The position numbers were made by a program, and so were the translations under genes. The notes under the pieces are model-generated. The model was not told the DNA's origin. It ran no database searches and saw only the letters and a list, made by a program, of their open reading frames with translations. DNA of 64,000 nucleotides from contig NZ_LQIS01000052.1 in NCBI RefSeq assembly GCF_001499905.1, positions 62,001 to 126,000 on the forward strand, in the 5' to 3' direction. Positions 52,009 through 61,220 of the stretch are shown one piece after another (the first letter of the stretch is position 1; each line of letters opens with the position of its first letter). Source of the DNA: Mycobacterium sp. GA-1285. Its GTDB lineage: Bacteria > Actinomycetota > Actinomycetes > Mycobacteriales > Mycobacteriaceae.

Positions 52009-52568
52009 GCGACGCTCATTCCGTTCAACAGCAGGCCGACGCCGAAACGGAAGCGTGCGGAGGCGTGCTCGGTGAGCACCGACTGGTCGCCGGGCAGGTC
52101 GGCGCCGGCGGCGTCCCATTGCAGGCGCGACTGCTCGTCGCCGGTGAAACCGAGCACGTAGTAGACGACGGTGCGGGCGGCCAGTTCGGCGTGGCCGATG
52201 GGCACACCGGCGTCGAGGGCCGCCTCGGTGAGCCGTTCGACGATCCGCGCCATCGCGCTCGACTGACCGGCCGCAAAGCTGGCCGACACCAACTCGGCGC
52301 CGTCGGTATGGGACAACAGCGCATCGCGCAGCGCCACACAAACGCTCGACATCCGCTGTCGCCAGGACCCGGTGGCGTCGCCGACGGGCTCGAGGATACG
52401 GTCGGCGACCGCGCCCAGCAGCTGCTGCTTGCTGGTGAAGTGCCAGTACAGCGCGCCGGGGGAGACCTCGAGCTCGCGGGCCAGCCGCCGCATGGTCAGG
52501 TCGGCCAGGCCGTAGCTGTCCAGCAGCGTCGTCGCGGCCACCACCACGTCGCGTTTGTGAAGCTGCAC
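51963..52568 (-). CDS. bioQ: TetR-family biotin repressor BioQ
   Basis: A 201-residue TetR regulator. The DNA-binding domain is LHKRDVVVAATTLLDSYGLA then RRLARELEVSPGALYWHFTSK (residues 3-50), followed by a helical C-terminal domain of the TetR_C type. It is divergent from bioB across a TGAAC-N3-GTTCA operator, and the same palindrome precedes bioF, which matches BioQ described in M. smegmatis. GTG 52568 follows a TAGGGT -10 box by 6 bases (leaderless). Its own promoter also touches the operator region, so it is probably autoregulated. Confidence 0.9.
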   Translation of the reverse strand: MQLHKRDVVVAATTLLDSYGLADLTMRRLARELEVSPGALYWHFTSKQQLLGAVADRILEPVGDATGSWRQRMSSVCVALRDALLSHTDGAELVSASFAAGQSSAMARIVERLTEAALDAGVPIGHAELAARTVVYYVLGFTGDEQSRLQWDAAGADLPGDQSVLTEHASARFRFGVGLLLNGMSVAETELVFEDSTISRT

Positions 52569-52574
52569 GCCCGT

Positions 52575-52596
52575 ACCCTAACCTGAACACCGTTCA
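52575..52596. promoter_or_regulatory. bioQ-bioB divergent promoter with BioQ operator
   Basis: TGAAC-ACC-GTTCA (52584-52596) is the second BioQ palindrome. The plus -10 box TAACCT (52579-52584, bioB) and the minus -10 box TAGGGT (52580-52575, bioQ) share the central TA, so one melted spot serves both directions next to the operator. Confidence 0.82.
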
Positions 52597-52640
52597 ATTG
52601 TCGGCTCGCCGACGTGTTCAATTCACAGGAAGGTGATCGG

Positions 52641-53636
52641 GTGAGCGACATTCTGGCAGTGGCCCGCGAGCAGGTGCTCGAGCGCGGCGAGGGCCTGAAT
52701 CAGGACCAGACGCTGCAGGTGCTGCAGTTGCCGGATGATCGCCTCGACGACCTGCTCGCATTGGCGCACGAGGTGCGCATGGCCTGGTGCGGTCCCGACG
52801 TCGAGGTCGAGGGCATCATCAGCCTGAAGACCGGTGGCTGCCCCGAGGACTGCCACTTCTGTTCACAGTCAGGACTTTTCGCCTCACCCGTGCGGAGCGC
52901 ATGGCTGGACGTGCCGAGCCTGGTGGAGGCGGCCAAGCAGACCGCGAAGACCGGCGCGACCGAGTTCTGCATCGTGGCCGCCGTGCGCGGACCCGACGAG
53001 CGGCTGCTGGCACAGGTCGCCGCGGGCATCGAGGCGATCCGCAACGAGGTCGACATTCAGATCGCCTGCTCGCTGGGCATGTTGACCAAGGACCAGGTCG
53101 ATCAGCTGTCCGAGATGGGCGTGCACCGGTACAACCACAATCTGGAGACGGCGCGGTCGTTCTTCACCAACGTCGTCACCACCCACACGTGGGAGGAGCG
53201 CTGGGACACCCTGCAGATGGTCCGCGAGGCCGGCATGGAGGTGTGCTGCGGCGGCATCCTGGGCATGGGTGAATCCCTGGAACAGCGCGCCGAATTCGCC
53301 GCGAACCTGGCTGAACTCGATCCGCACGAGGTGCCCCTGAACTTCCTCAACCCGCGGCCGGGCACCCCGTTCGGCGACCTCGAGGTGCTGCCGGCCGCCG
53401 ATGCGCTGCGGGCCGTCGCGGCCTTCCGTCTGGCACTGCCCCGCACCATGCTGCGCTTCGCGGGTGGCCGGGAGATCACCCTCGGCGATCTCGGCGCCAA
53501 GAAGGGCATCCTCGGCGGGATCAACGCCGTCATCGTCGGTAACTACCTGACCACGCTGGGCCGGCCCGCCGAGGCCGACCTTGAGCTGCTCGACGATCTG
53601 CAGATGCCGATCAAGGCGCTCAATGCCAGTCTCTGA
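52641..53636 (+). CDS. bioB: biotin synthase BioB
   Basis: A 331-residue radical SAM enzyme inserting sulfur into dethiobiotin. The 4Fe-4S CxxxCxxC motif is in GGCPEDCHFCSQS, and further Cys for the auxiliary cluster lie downstream (IACSLGM, VCCGGILGMGE). GTG 52641 has an AGGAAGGTG site at 52627-52635. Transcription starts within or just after the BioQ operator. The auxiliary protein gene bsaP follows after 24 bases. Confidence 0.96.
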   Translation: MSDILAVAREQVLERGEGLNQDQTLQVLQLPDDRLDDLLALAHEVRMAWCGPDVEVEGIISLKTGGCPEDCHFCSQSGLFASPVRSAWLDVPSLVEAAKQTAKTGATEFCIVAAVRGPDERLLAQVAAGIEAIRNEVDIQIACSLGMLTKDQVDQLSEMGVHRYNHNLETARSFFTNVVTTHTWEERWDTLQMVREAGMEVCCGGILGMGESLEQRAEFAANLAELDPHEVPLNFLNPRPGTPFGDLEVLPAADALRAVAAFRLALPRTMLRFAGGREITLGDLGAKKGILGGINAVIVGNYLTTLGRPAEADLELLDDLQMPIKALNASL

Positions 53637-53660
53637 GGCCAGCCGGTAGAACGTACAGGT

Positions 53661-53852
53661 ATGGCGTTCAACGTCTACACGGGCGAGCCCGACGGCACGA
53701 CCGTGCCGACCGCGGCCCAGCTGGGTCTGGAGCCGCCCCGGTTCTGTGCTGAATGCGGCCGGCGGATGATCGTCCAGGTGCGCCCCGACGGCTGGTCGGC
53801 CAAGTGCTCACGGCACGGGCTGACCGATTCGAAGGATGTGGAGCAGCGATGA
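53661..53852 (+). CDS. bsaP: biotin synthase auxiliary protein BsaP
   Basis: A 63-residue protein with C29-x2-C32 (RFCAECGRR), C49 and H52 (AKCSRHG), a metal or Fe-S binding pattern. It corresponds to Rv1590, reported as an auxiliary protein that mycobacterial BioB requires to make biotin, probably by supporting its Fe-S cluster. The position right after bioB fits. The downstream membrane gene overlaps its stop (ATGA). Confidence 0.88.
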   Translation: MAFNVYTGEPDGTTVPTAAQLGLEPPRFCAECGRRMIVQVRPDGWSAKCSRHGLTDSKDVEQR

Positions 53853-54526
53853 ACGACGCTGAGGCCGAGCCGAAATCTGGCATTGCCGCGCCACGGTTTT
53901 CACGTCGCCGTGCGGCGCTGACCGTCGGCGCGGCACTGGCGGTGACCGGTGCGCTGGTGGGTGCACTGTGGGCGTGGCTGGCGCCGCCCGTCCACGGTGT
54001 CGTGGCGCTGGCGCGCGACGGTGAGCGCGTCCGCGCACACCTGGGCAACGAGAGCGACCATTTCTTCGTGGCGCCCTTCCTGCTCGTCGGCATGCTCTGC
54101 GTCGTGGGGGTCGTCGCCGCGGTGGCGGTGTGGCAGTGGCGGGCACACCGGGGGCCGGTGATGACGGCGGCGCTGGCGTCCGGATGCATGCTGGCCGCGG
54201 GCGCGGCGGCCGGGGTCGGCGCGCTTCTGGTGCGGCTGCGATACGGGACCATCGACGTGGCCGCCGCACCCGTGACACCCGAACATCGGGTGCACTACGT
54301 CGTAGAGGCGCCGCCGGTGTTCTTCGGGCACTCTCCGCTGCAGGCGGTCTTGACGATCCTGTTCCCGGCCGCGGTCGCCGCGCTCGTCTACGCGTTGGCC
54401 GCCGTGTCCACCGAGCGCGACGATCTTGGCGCATGGCCGGCGGTCGAGGTGCCGGCCTTCGTCCCATCGGTCACCGCGGACTTCACAGCGGAGAGCGCTC
54501 CACCTTCCGGCCCGTCATCACCTTGA
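53849..54526 (+). CDS. DUF2567 membrane protein (Rv1591-like)
   Basis: A 225-residue protein with about four transmembrane helices (near 24-45, 75-98, 108-130, 170-195) and an outside loop between the first two (APPVHGVVALARDGERVRAHLG). ATG 53849 overlaps the bsaP stop, so it is co-translated with bioB-bsaP. The family is confined to mycobacteria and relatives and has no known role; a place in the biotin operon hints at, but does not show, a link. Its last 44 bases overlap the convergent lipase gene. Confidence 0.82.
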   Translation: MNDAEAEPKSGIAAPRFSRRRAALTVGAALAVTGALVGALWAWLAPPVHGVVALARDGERVRAHLGNESDHFFVAPFLLVGMLCVVGVVAAVAVWQWRAHRGPVMTAALASGCMLAAGAAAGVGALLVRLRYGTIDVAAAPVTPEHRVHYVVEAPPVFFGHSPLQAVLTILFPAAVAALVYALAAVSTERDDLGAWPAVEVPAFVPSVTADFTAESAPPSGPSSP

Positions 54527-55820
54527 GCGCGATCCGGACCAGCCGCGTCATTCCGACGTAGGTCATCGGGTTCAGCAGCGTCGGCCAGGTCGTGCGGACC
54601 AGATGCTCCGACAGCGGCTTACCGTCGAACCGGTCGATCAGCCAGCGCAGCGCCATCGGCGCAGACATCGGGTGCAGCAGCATGTGTTCGCTGAACATGT
54701 CGCGGTGATAGGTGACCGACGCGCCGCCGCTGCGGTAGATCTCGCTGAGCTCGTCGATGTCGTCGACCGCGACGATTTTGTCGTGCACGGCCTGCACGAT
54801 GAGCACGGGCGGGGTGGGCACCGCGGTGCCCAGCTTGATGCTGTCGAAGACGTGCTTGACCTCGGGCAGATCGAGGATCTCGTCGAGGGGCCGGTCGACC
54901 AGCTTGCCCATGTCCATGCCCGCGAACCGCAGCACGGCCTGGGCGGTGGTCATGTCCTGGATGCGCATCAACATGGCCTTGCCCGCATCGGTGGCGTGCT
55001 CCTGGATGACCCGGTCCAGATCCGGGTAGACGTGGCTCAGCGCCGCGACCACCATCGCGGGCAGGCCCGAGTACAGGCTCCCGTTCAGCCGGCGGTAGGC
55101 GTGGCCGAGATCCGCGACCGGGGAGCCCAGCACCGCGCCGACGATGTTGAGCTCGGGAGCGTACTGGCCGTGCATTTCGGCCGCCCAGGCCGACGCCAGC
55201 CCGCCGCCCGAGTAGCCCCACAGCCCGATCGGCGCCGATTCGCGCAGCCCCAGCCGGTCGCAACTCACCGCCGCACGCAGGCCGTCGAGAATGCGATAGC
55301 CCGGCTCGTACGGCGTGCCCCACAGCCCGTGGGCGCCCTCGTGGTCGGGCACCGACACGGCCCACCCCTCGGCGAGCGCGGCGGCGATCAGCAGGAACTC
55401 CAGTTGGGCGAGCGCGCCGGGGGCCAGCGCCTTGCGGCGCAGCGCGTAGGACGGAAAGCAGCGCGAGCACACCGCGTCGATCGCGCACTGGTAGGAGATC
55501 ACCGGTATGACGTCGCGGTTGGCCCGCTCGGCGGGCACGATCACCGTGGTCACGGTGGCTTCCGCCGCACCGTTCATGTCGGTGGTGCGGTACAGCAGCT
55601 GCGTCGCGGTGAACTTCTGCGGGATCAGGCCCAGAAAAGCCAGCTCGACATCGCGACTGCGCAGCACGGTGCCCGGTTCGGCGTGCTGAAAGCCGCTCGG
55701 CGGTTCGTAGAACGGGTCGTCGGCGGGAAGCAGCGGACGGGAGCCGCGTGACAGGTCTTCGTGGGGGACGTGCCCGATCCACTCGGCACCTGATGCCGGC
55801 GCGGCGTTGCCCAGAGACAT
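54483..55820 (-). CDS. secretory-lipase family hydrolase (Rv1592c-like)
   Basis: A 445-residue alpha/beta hydrolase of the fungal-type secretory lipase (LIP) family. The nucleophile elbow is GYSGGG (LWGYSGGGLASAW), with the catalytic Asp probably in VHDKIVAVDD and the His in SEHMLLHP near the end. Rv1592c is the homologue and is described as a lipase. No strong signal peptide is visible in MSLGNAAPASGAEWIGHV. A 27-base inverted repeat sits just upstream. Its end overlaps the DUF2567 gene by 44 bases. Confidence 0.88.
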   Translation of the reverse strand: MSLGNAAPASGAEWIGHVPHEDLSRGSRPLLPADDPFYEPPSGFQHAEPGTVLRSRDVELAFLGLIPQKFTATQLLYRTTDMNGAAEATVTTVIVPAERANRDVIPVISYQCAIDAVCSRCFPSYALRRKALAPGALAQLEFLLIAAALAEGWAVSVPDHEGAHGLWGTPYEPGYRILDGLRAAVSCDRLGLRESAPIGLWGYSGGGLASAWAAEMHGQYAPELNIVGAVLGSPVADLGHAYRRLNGSLYSGLPAMVVAALSHVYPDLDRVIQEHATDAGKAMLMRIQDMTTAQAVLRFAGMDMGKLVDRPLDEILDLPEVKHVFDSIKLGTAVPTPPVLIVQAVHDKIVAVDDIDELSEIYRSGGASVTYHRDMFSEHMLLHPMSAPMALRWLIDRFDGKPLSEHLVRTTWPTLLNPMTYVGMTRLVRIALKVMTGRKVERSPL

Positions 55821-55826
55821 TCGGCC

Positions 55827-55853
55827 ATTCTTACTTAAGGAAGCGTTAAGAAT
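55827..55853. promoter_or_regulatory. inverted repeat in front of the lipase gene
   Basis: ATTCTTA (55827-55833) and TAAGAAT (55847-55853) flank 13 bases, with a second nested pair CTTAA/TTAAG. It lies 6 bases upstream of the lipase ATG and 10 bases after the nrtR stop. A repressor site is more likely than a terminator, as no T-run follows. Confidence 0.42.
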
Positions 55854-55862
55854 CCAGTCGAC

Positions 55863-56567
55863 TCACCCGGGCGGGCGCAGTGCGGCGAATTCGTCGGTCA
55901 CGCGGTAGCGCGCCTCGGTGAACCGGTACAACGCCGCAGGGCGGCCGCCGCTGCGACCGGACCGAGCCGTGGTCCCGGTGCGGGTGATGACGTTGCGACG
56001 TTCGAGCACGCGTTGCAGGTTGGTGGCGTCGACGTGGTGGCCGAGCGCGGCGCTGTAGATGTCCCTCAATGAGGATAGAGCGAATTCTGTTGGGGCCAAA
56101 GCGAATCCGATGTTGGTGTAGGAGAGTTTGGCGACCAGCCTGGTGCGCGCGTGTTCGACCATGGTGCCGTGGTCGAACGCCATCGGCGGCAGGTCGCTCA
56201 CGGGATGCCAGCGCGTGTCCGGCGGCAACTCCGGAGTCGCGGGGGAGGGCACCAGCCCGAGGAAGGTCGACGCGATCGTCCGATCGCCGGGGACCCGATG
56301 TGGATCGGAGAACACGGCGAGCTGCTCGAGGTGGGCAAGCTCACGGAGGTCTACTTTCTCGGCGAGTTGCCGGCGCACCGAACTGGTCAGGTCCTCGTCG
56401 CCACCCAGACGCCCGCCGGGAAGCGACCATTTGCCGCGCTGCGGATCGAGTGCGCGCTGCCACAACAGCACGTGAAGTGCCGGTTTCGATTCGGGGACCT
56501 CGTGAGGGACTTCTCGAACCTGGAACACGGCGGCGAGCACCTCGTGGGCGGTGCTAGTATGTGCCAT
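55863..56567 (-). CDS. nrtR: NrtR-type Nudix transcriptional regulator of NAD synthesis
   Basis: A 234-residue protein with an N-terminal Nudix fold (1-150) and a C-terminal winged HTH (about 155-225, FALSSLRDIYSAALGHHVDATNL). The Nudix box is degenerate (GGRLGGDEDL then RRQLAEKVDL, lacking the REUxEE glutamates), so it should sense rather than cleave a nucleotide such as ADP-ribose. Divergent from nadABC across a perfect palindrome. NrtR in M. smegmatis represses nadABC. The minus -10 box TACAAT (56580-56575) ends 7 bases before ATG 56567, a leaderless start. Confidence 0.9.
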   Translation of the reverse strand: MAHTSTAHEVLAAVFQVREVPHEVPESKPALHVLLWQRALDPQRGKWSLPGGRLGGDEDLTSSVRRQLAEKVDLRELAHLEQLAVFSDPHRVPGDRTIASTFLGLVPSPATPELPPDTRWHPVSDLPPMAFDHGTMVEHARTRLVAKLSYTNIGFALAPTEFALSSLRDIYSAALGHHVDATNLQRVLERRNVITRTGTTARSGRSGGRPAALYRFTEARYRVTDEFAALRPPG

Positions 56568-56590
56568 GTTTTCGATTGTAAGTCGAAAAC
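56555..56590. promoter_or_regulatory. nadABC/nrtR divergent promoter with NrtR operator
   Basis: GTTTTCGA (56568-56575), 7 bases TTGTAAG, TCGAAAAC (56583-56590) is a perfect inverted repeat. The nrtR -10 box lies in its centre, and the nadA -10 box TAGTAT (56555-56560) predicts a start near the left arm. A bound NrtR dimer would block both. Confidence 0.82.
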
Positions 56591-56614
56591 TCGATTTGGA
56601 CGAAGGAGGCGGCC

Positions 56615-57654
<1,040 letters not shown>

Positions 57655-57658
<4 letters not shown>

Positions 57659-59229
57659 CGCGCCCGGCGGCCTGCGGTGCCGGCAGGTGGGCCGGTCATT
57701 GGCAGCAGCGCGCCGACGTCGTCGTGATCGGGACCGGCGTGGCCGGACTGGTGGCCGCCCTCGCCGCCCACCGTCGTGGCCGAAAAGTCATGGTGCTCAG
57801 CAAGGCCCCCACACTGGTGGGGACCACCGCCACGTTCTACGCCCAAGGCGGGATCGCCGTCGTGCTGCCCGACGCTCTTCGCGCGGACGGCGACTCGATC
57901 GAGGCACACATCGCCGACACGCTCGCCGCGGGCGCGGGGCTGTGTGACCCCGCCGCAGTGCGCTCGATCGTGACCGACGGGTACCGTGCGGTCGCCGAAC
58001 TGGTCGAGCACGGCGCACACTTCGACGAGTCGACACCGGGAACGTGGTCACTGACCCGTGAAGGCGGACATTCGCGGCGCCGGATCATCCACGCCGGAGG
58101 TGACGCGACCGGCGCCGAGGTGCAGCGAACCCTCAACGGTGCCGCGGCCACACTGGACATCCGACACAATCACGTTGCGCTCGAGATCCTGCACGAAGCC
58201 GGGGCGGTCACCGGTGTGCTGGTGCTCAACGACGACGGGTTGGGTGTGGTGCACGCGCCGTCGGTGGTCCTGGCGACCGGGGGACTCGGCCATCTCTACT
58301 CGGCGACCACGAATCCCGATGGGTCGACGGCAGACGGTGTCGCGCTGGCCATCTGGGCCGGAGTTCCGGTCAGCGACATCGAGTTCATCCAGTTCCACCC
58401 CACCATGCTCTTCGACGGCCATGACGGCGGCAGGCGCCCGCTGATCACCGAAGCCGTCCGCGGTGAGGGTGCGATACTCGTTGACTCGCAAGGCCGTTCG
58501 GTCACCGACGGGGTCCACCCGATGGGCGACCTGGCGCCGCGGGACGTGGTTGCCGCGGCGATCCACGACCGCATCGAGCAGACGGGTGCGCCCTGCGTGT
58601 TTCTCGACGCCCGGCGAATCGACAACTTCGTGAATCGATTTCCGACGGTGACCGCGGCATGCCGCGTGGCCGGTATCGATCCCACACTCGAGGCGATTCC
58701 GGTGCTGCCGGGCGCGCATTACAGCTGCGGCGGCGTGGTCACCGATGTGCACGGGCGCACAGAACTCGCGGGTCTGTTCGCCGCGGGTGAGGTCGCCCGC
58801 ACGGGCATGCATGGCGCCAACAGGCTGGCGTCGAACAGCTTGCTCGAGGGTCTCGTGGTCGGCGGCAGGGCCGGAAAAGTCGCTGCGGCACACGCTTTGG
58901 CCGCCGGGCCCGTGACGGCACGGCCACCTGAGCCGGTGGTGCGACGGGCGCTGCCGCGAGCCGACCTGCAGCGGGCGATGACCAGGAACGCCGGCGTGGT
59001 TCGCGACGCCGACGGCCTGCGCATCCTGGCCAAGGAACTCGACACCGCCCCACCGCGGGCGATCGACTCACGCGCCGCCTTCGAGGATGCCGCGCTGACC
59101 ACCGCTGCGGAGGCGGTCGCCGCGGCGGCGTTGACTCGTACCGAGTCTCGAGGCTGCCATCATCGCCGTGACTATGACGCCGACCCGATACAGGCCCGCG
59201 TGCCGGTCCCGGCGGGAGTGTGCTGTTGA
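57655..59229 (+). CDS. nadB: L-aspartate oxidase NadB
   Basis: A 524-residue FAD enzyme oxidising aspartate to iminoaspartate for NadA. The FAD-binding start is VVVIGTGVAGLVAALAA, followed by the LATGGLGHLYSATTNP block and AGEVARTGMHGANRLASNSLLEG near residue 375-400. ATG 57655 overlaps the nadA stop. Length agrees with actinobacterial NadB. Confidence 0.96.
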
Positions 59230-60086
59230 TGGAGCTGACCGCCGACGAGCTCACCGAGGCTCGCAGGGTCATCGCCCGTGCCGTCGAAGAAGATCTGCGT
59301 TACGGGCCCGATGTCACCACCCTCGCGACGGTGCCCGCGGACGCGAGGACCACAGCGTCGATGGTGGCCCGCGAGGCCGGGGTGATCGCCGGCGTGGACG
59401 TCGCACTGCACGCGTTCGACGAGGTGATCGGCCCGGGTGACTATGTGGTCAAGCATCGTGTCGAGGATGGTGCCCGGCTCGAACCGGGCGGTGTCGTGCT
59501 CACCGTGGAGGCGCCGACCCAGGGACTGCTGACGGCCGAGCGCACCACGCTGAACCTGATCTGTCACCTGTCGGGCATCGCGACCGCGACGGCGGCATGG
59601 GTCGAGGCGGTGTCCGGCAGTGCGGCGAAGATCCGCGACACCCGAAAGACGTTGCCGGGCATGCGCGCACTGCAGAAATACGCGGTGCGCGTCGGCGGTG
59701 GGGTCAACCATCGGATGGGGCTCGGCGACGCGGCCCTGATCAAGGACAACCACGTGGCAGCTGCAGGGTCGGTCGTGGCGGCCTTGCGGGCGGTGCGCGC
59801 TTCTGCGCCCGAGATCGAGTGCGAGGTGGAGGTCGACTCACTCGAGCAGTTCGACGAAGTCCTGTCCGAGAACGTGGAACTCGTACTGCTCGACAACTTT
59901 CCCGTGTGGCAGACGCAGATCGCGGTGCAGCGCCGCGACTCCCGCTCACCTGCGACCAAGCTGGAATCCTCCGGCGGCCTGTCGCTGGAAACCGCAGCCG
60001 AATTCGCGGGCACAGGTGTCGACTACCTCGCGGTGGGGGCGCTCACTCACTCGGTGAGGGTGCTCGATATCGGGCTCGATATCTGA
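59229..60086 (+). CDS. nadC: nicotinate-nucleotide pyrophosphorylase NadC
   Basis: A 285-residue quinolinate phosphoribosyltransferase, the same length as the M. tuberculosis enzyme. Active-site motifs are RDTRKTLPGMRALQKYAVRVGGG and LIKDNH, with ESSGGLSLETAAEFAGTGVDYL near the end. ATG 59229 shares a base with the nadB stop (TGATG); GTG 59220 is a less likely start. Ends the nadABC operon. Confidence 0.96.
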   Translation: MELTADELTEARRVIARAVEEDLRYGPDVTTLATVPADARTTASMVAREAGVIAGVDVALHAFDEVIGPGDYVVKHRVEDGARLEPGGVVLTVEAPTQGLLTAERTTLNLICHLSGIATATAAWVEAVSGSAAKIRDTRKTLPGMRALQKYAVRVGGGVNHRMGLGDAALIKDNHVAAAGSVVAALRAVRASAPEIECEVEVDSLEQFDEVLSENVELVLLDNFPVWQTQIAVQRRDSRSPATKLESSGGLSLETAAEFAGTGVDYLAVGALTHSVRVLDIGLDI

Positions 60087-60108
60087 TCCGGCCGATAGCA
60101 TCGATCGC

Positions 60109-60588
60109 GTGGATGAGGGATCGTGGCGCCGCCTCACGTTGCTGGTCGTCGTCAGCCTGGTCGTAGCCGTCGTCGCTCTGGCGCTCGCGGGGTGGACGCT
60201 GTACAAGACAAGCCAGGACCCCGAATACGATTCGACCCAGGTCGCAGACGCGAAGGCCAAGATCTGCGGCGCGGCCGACGTCGTCCGAAAAGGCATCACG
60301 CTCAACACCAATATGCAGCCGGCGGGCGGCCCCAGAGACGTCACCGGGGCGCAGGCGGTGGCCGCCAACGCGCGGATCTCGTTGTACGACGGGGGTCAGT
60401 ACCTGCTGGACCGGCTCGATCCGGCGACCCCGGTGGTGCTCGCGGAGAAGGTCCGTCAGTTCGCGAACAATCTGATGGACATCGGCGCCAACGCCACGGC
60501 AGGGGTGCCCAATGATGATCCGGCCCAAGCTAAACGGCTGACCGACGCCGACGCGGAGAACAAGAGCATCACCGAGCTCTGCAAGTAG
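60109..60588 (+). CDS. membrane-anchored protein of unknown function
   Basis: A 159-residue protein with one N-terminal transmembrane helix (about 9-31, LTLLVVVSLVVAVVALALAGW) and a helical extracytoplasmic part with two Cys (AKICGAADVV and the C-terminal ITELCK) that could form a disulfide. The pattern is shared by many small mycobacterial anchored proteins; I know no function. GTG 60109 follows a TAGCAT -10 box (60096-60101) by 7 bases, so it is probably leaderless and separate from nadC. Confidence 0.72.
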   Translation: MDEGSWRRLTLLVVVSLVVAVVALALAGWTLYKTSQDPEYDSTQVADAKAKICGAADVVRKGITLNTNMQPAGGPRDVTGAQAVAANARISLYDGGQYLLDRLDPATPVVLAEKVRQFANNLMDIGANATAGVPNDDPAQAKRLTDADAENKSITELCK

Positions 60589-60589
60589 C

Positions 60590-61156
60590 TCACCGGCTCA
60601 GCAGTGTCCGCGCGGCGACCTTCGCGGAGTCGAGGGCAGCGGTGTCACCTGCGATCCGGGCCAGTATCAGCGCACCTTCGATGAGCGCTATCAACGCCAG
60701 CGCAGTCTGCTCCGCGTCGTCGCGTTCCCACCCGTCGGCATGGAGCCGGTCCGCGATGGCCTGGCGCCAGCCCGCGAATGCCGTCGCCGACGCTTGCCGA
60801 ATTAGTGCGCTGGCGTCGACCGATTCGGTCGCGATCGGTTCGATGGGGCAGCCGTCTCGGGGATCGGAGGTCAGCCCTTGGGCCATCAGGTCGATCCAGC
60901 CGTCGATGAGGTGGGTTACCGGCGAGCCGGTGGCGAGCACATCCCGCAGTCGGTTCTCGATATCGGCGCCGACGCGCTCGACCACCGCAGCTGCCAACTG
61001 CTGCTTGCCGTCGGGGAAGTGGTGGTACAGCGATCCCGCTTTGACGCCGGCGAGCTCGAGGATCTGGTTGACCCCGGTCGCCGCGTAACCCTGCCTACGG
61101 AACAGCAGTGCGGCGGTGTCGATCAGGGCTGTGCGACTGCGGTCCGGGCGCGGCAT
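60590..61156 (-). CDS. TetR/AcrR-family regulator
   Basis: A 188-residue TetR protein of the LmrA/YxaF-like type. The HTH (RTALIDTAALLFRRQGYAAT, VNQILELAGVKAGSLYHHFPDG) is followed by a C-terminal domain with DGCPIEPIATES, which is typical of this subgroup. The gene diverges from an alcohol dehydrogenase gene, with a palindrome between them, so it probably represses that gene and itself. ATG 61156 follows a TAAAGT -10 box by 6 bases on the minus strand. The inducer cannot be told from the sequence. Confidence 0.86.
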   Translation of the reverse strand: MPRPDRSRTALIDTAALLFRRQGYAATGVNQILELAGVKAGSLYHHFPDGKQQLAAAVVERVGADIENRLRDVLATGSPVTHLIDGWIDLMAQGLTSDPRDGCPIEPIATESVDASALIRQASATAFAGWRQAIADRLHADGWERDDAEQTALALIALIEGALILARIAGDTAALDSAKVAARTLLSR

Positions 61157-61162
61157 GCCTTG

Positions 61163-61196
61163 ACTTTACTAGAAAGATCGCTCAAGAATATTTGAG
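61163..61196. promoter_or_regulatory. TetR / alcohol dehydrogenase control region
   Basis: CTCAA, 6 bases GAATAT, TTGAG (61181-61196) is an inverted repeat in an AT-rich gap between the divergent genes. The minus -10 box TAAAGT (61168-61163) serves the regulator. It is the likely TetR operator. Confidence 0.5.
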
Positions 61197-61220
61197 TAGT
61201 CACTAAAGAAGGAGCCCGCC

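Noticed and set aside
51740..52640. Prophage or REP13E12 sequence between bioD and bioB, as phiRv1 in M. tuberculosis
   Set aside because: Only a YjbR remnant, a hairpin and bioQ occupy the interval; no integrase, attachment repeat or phage gene is visible.
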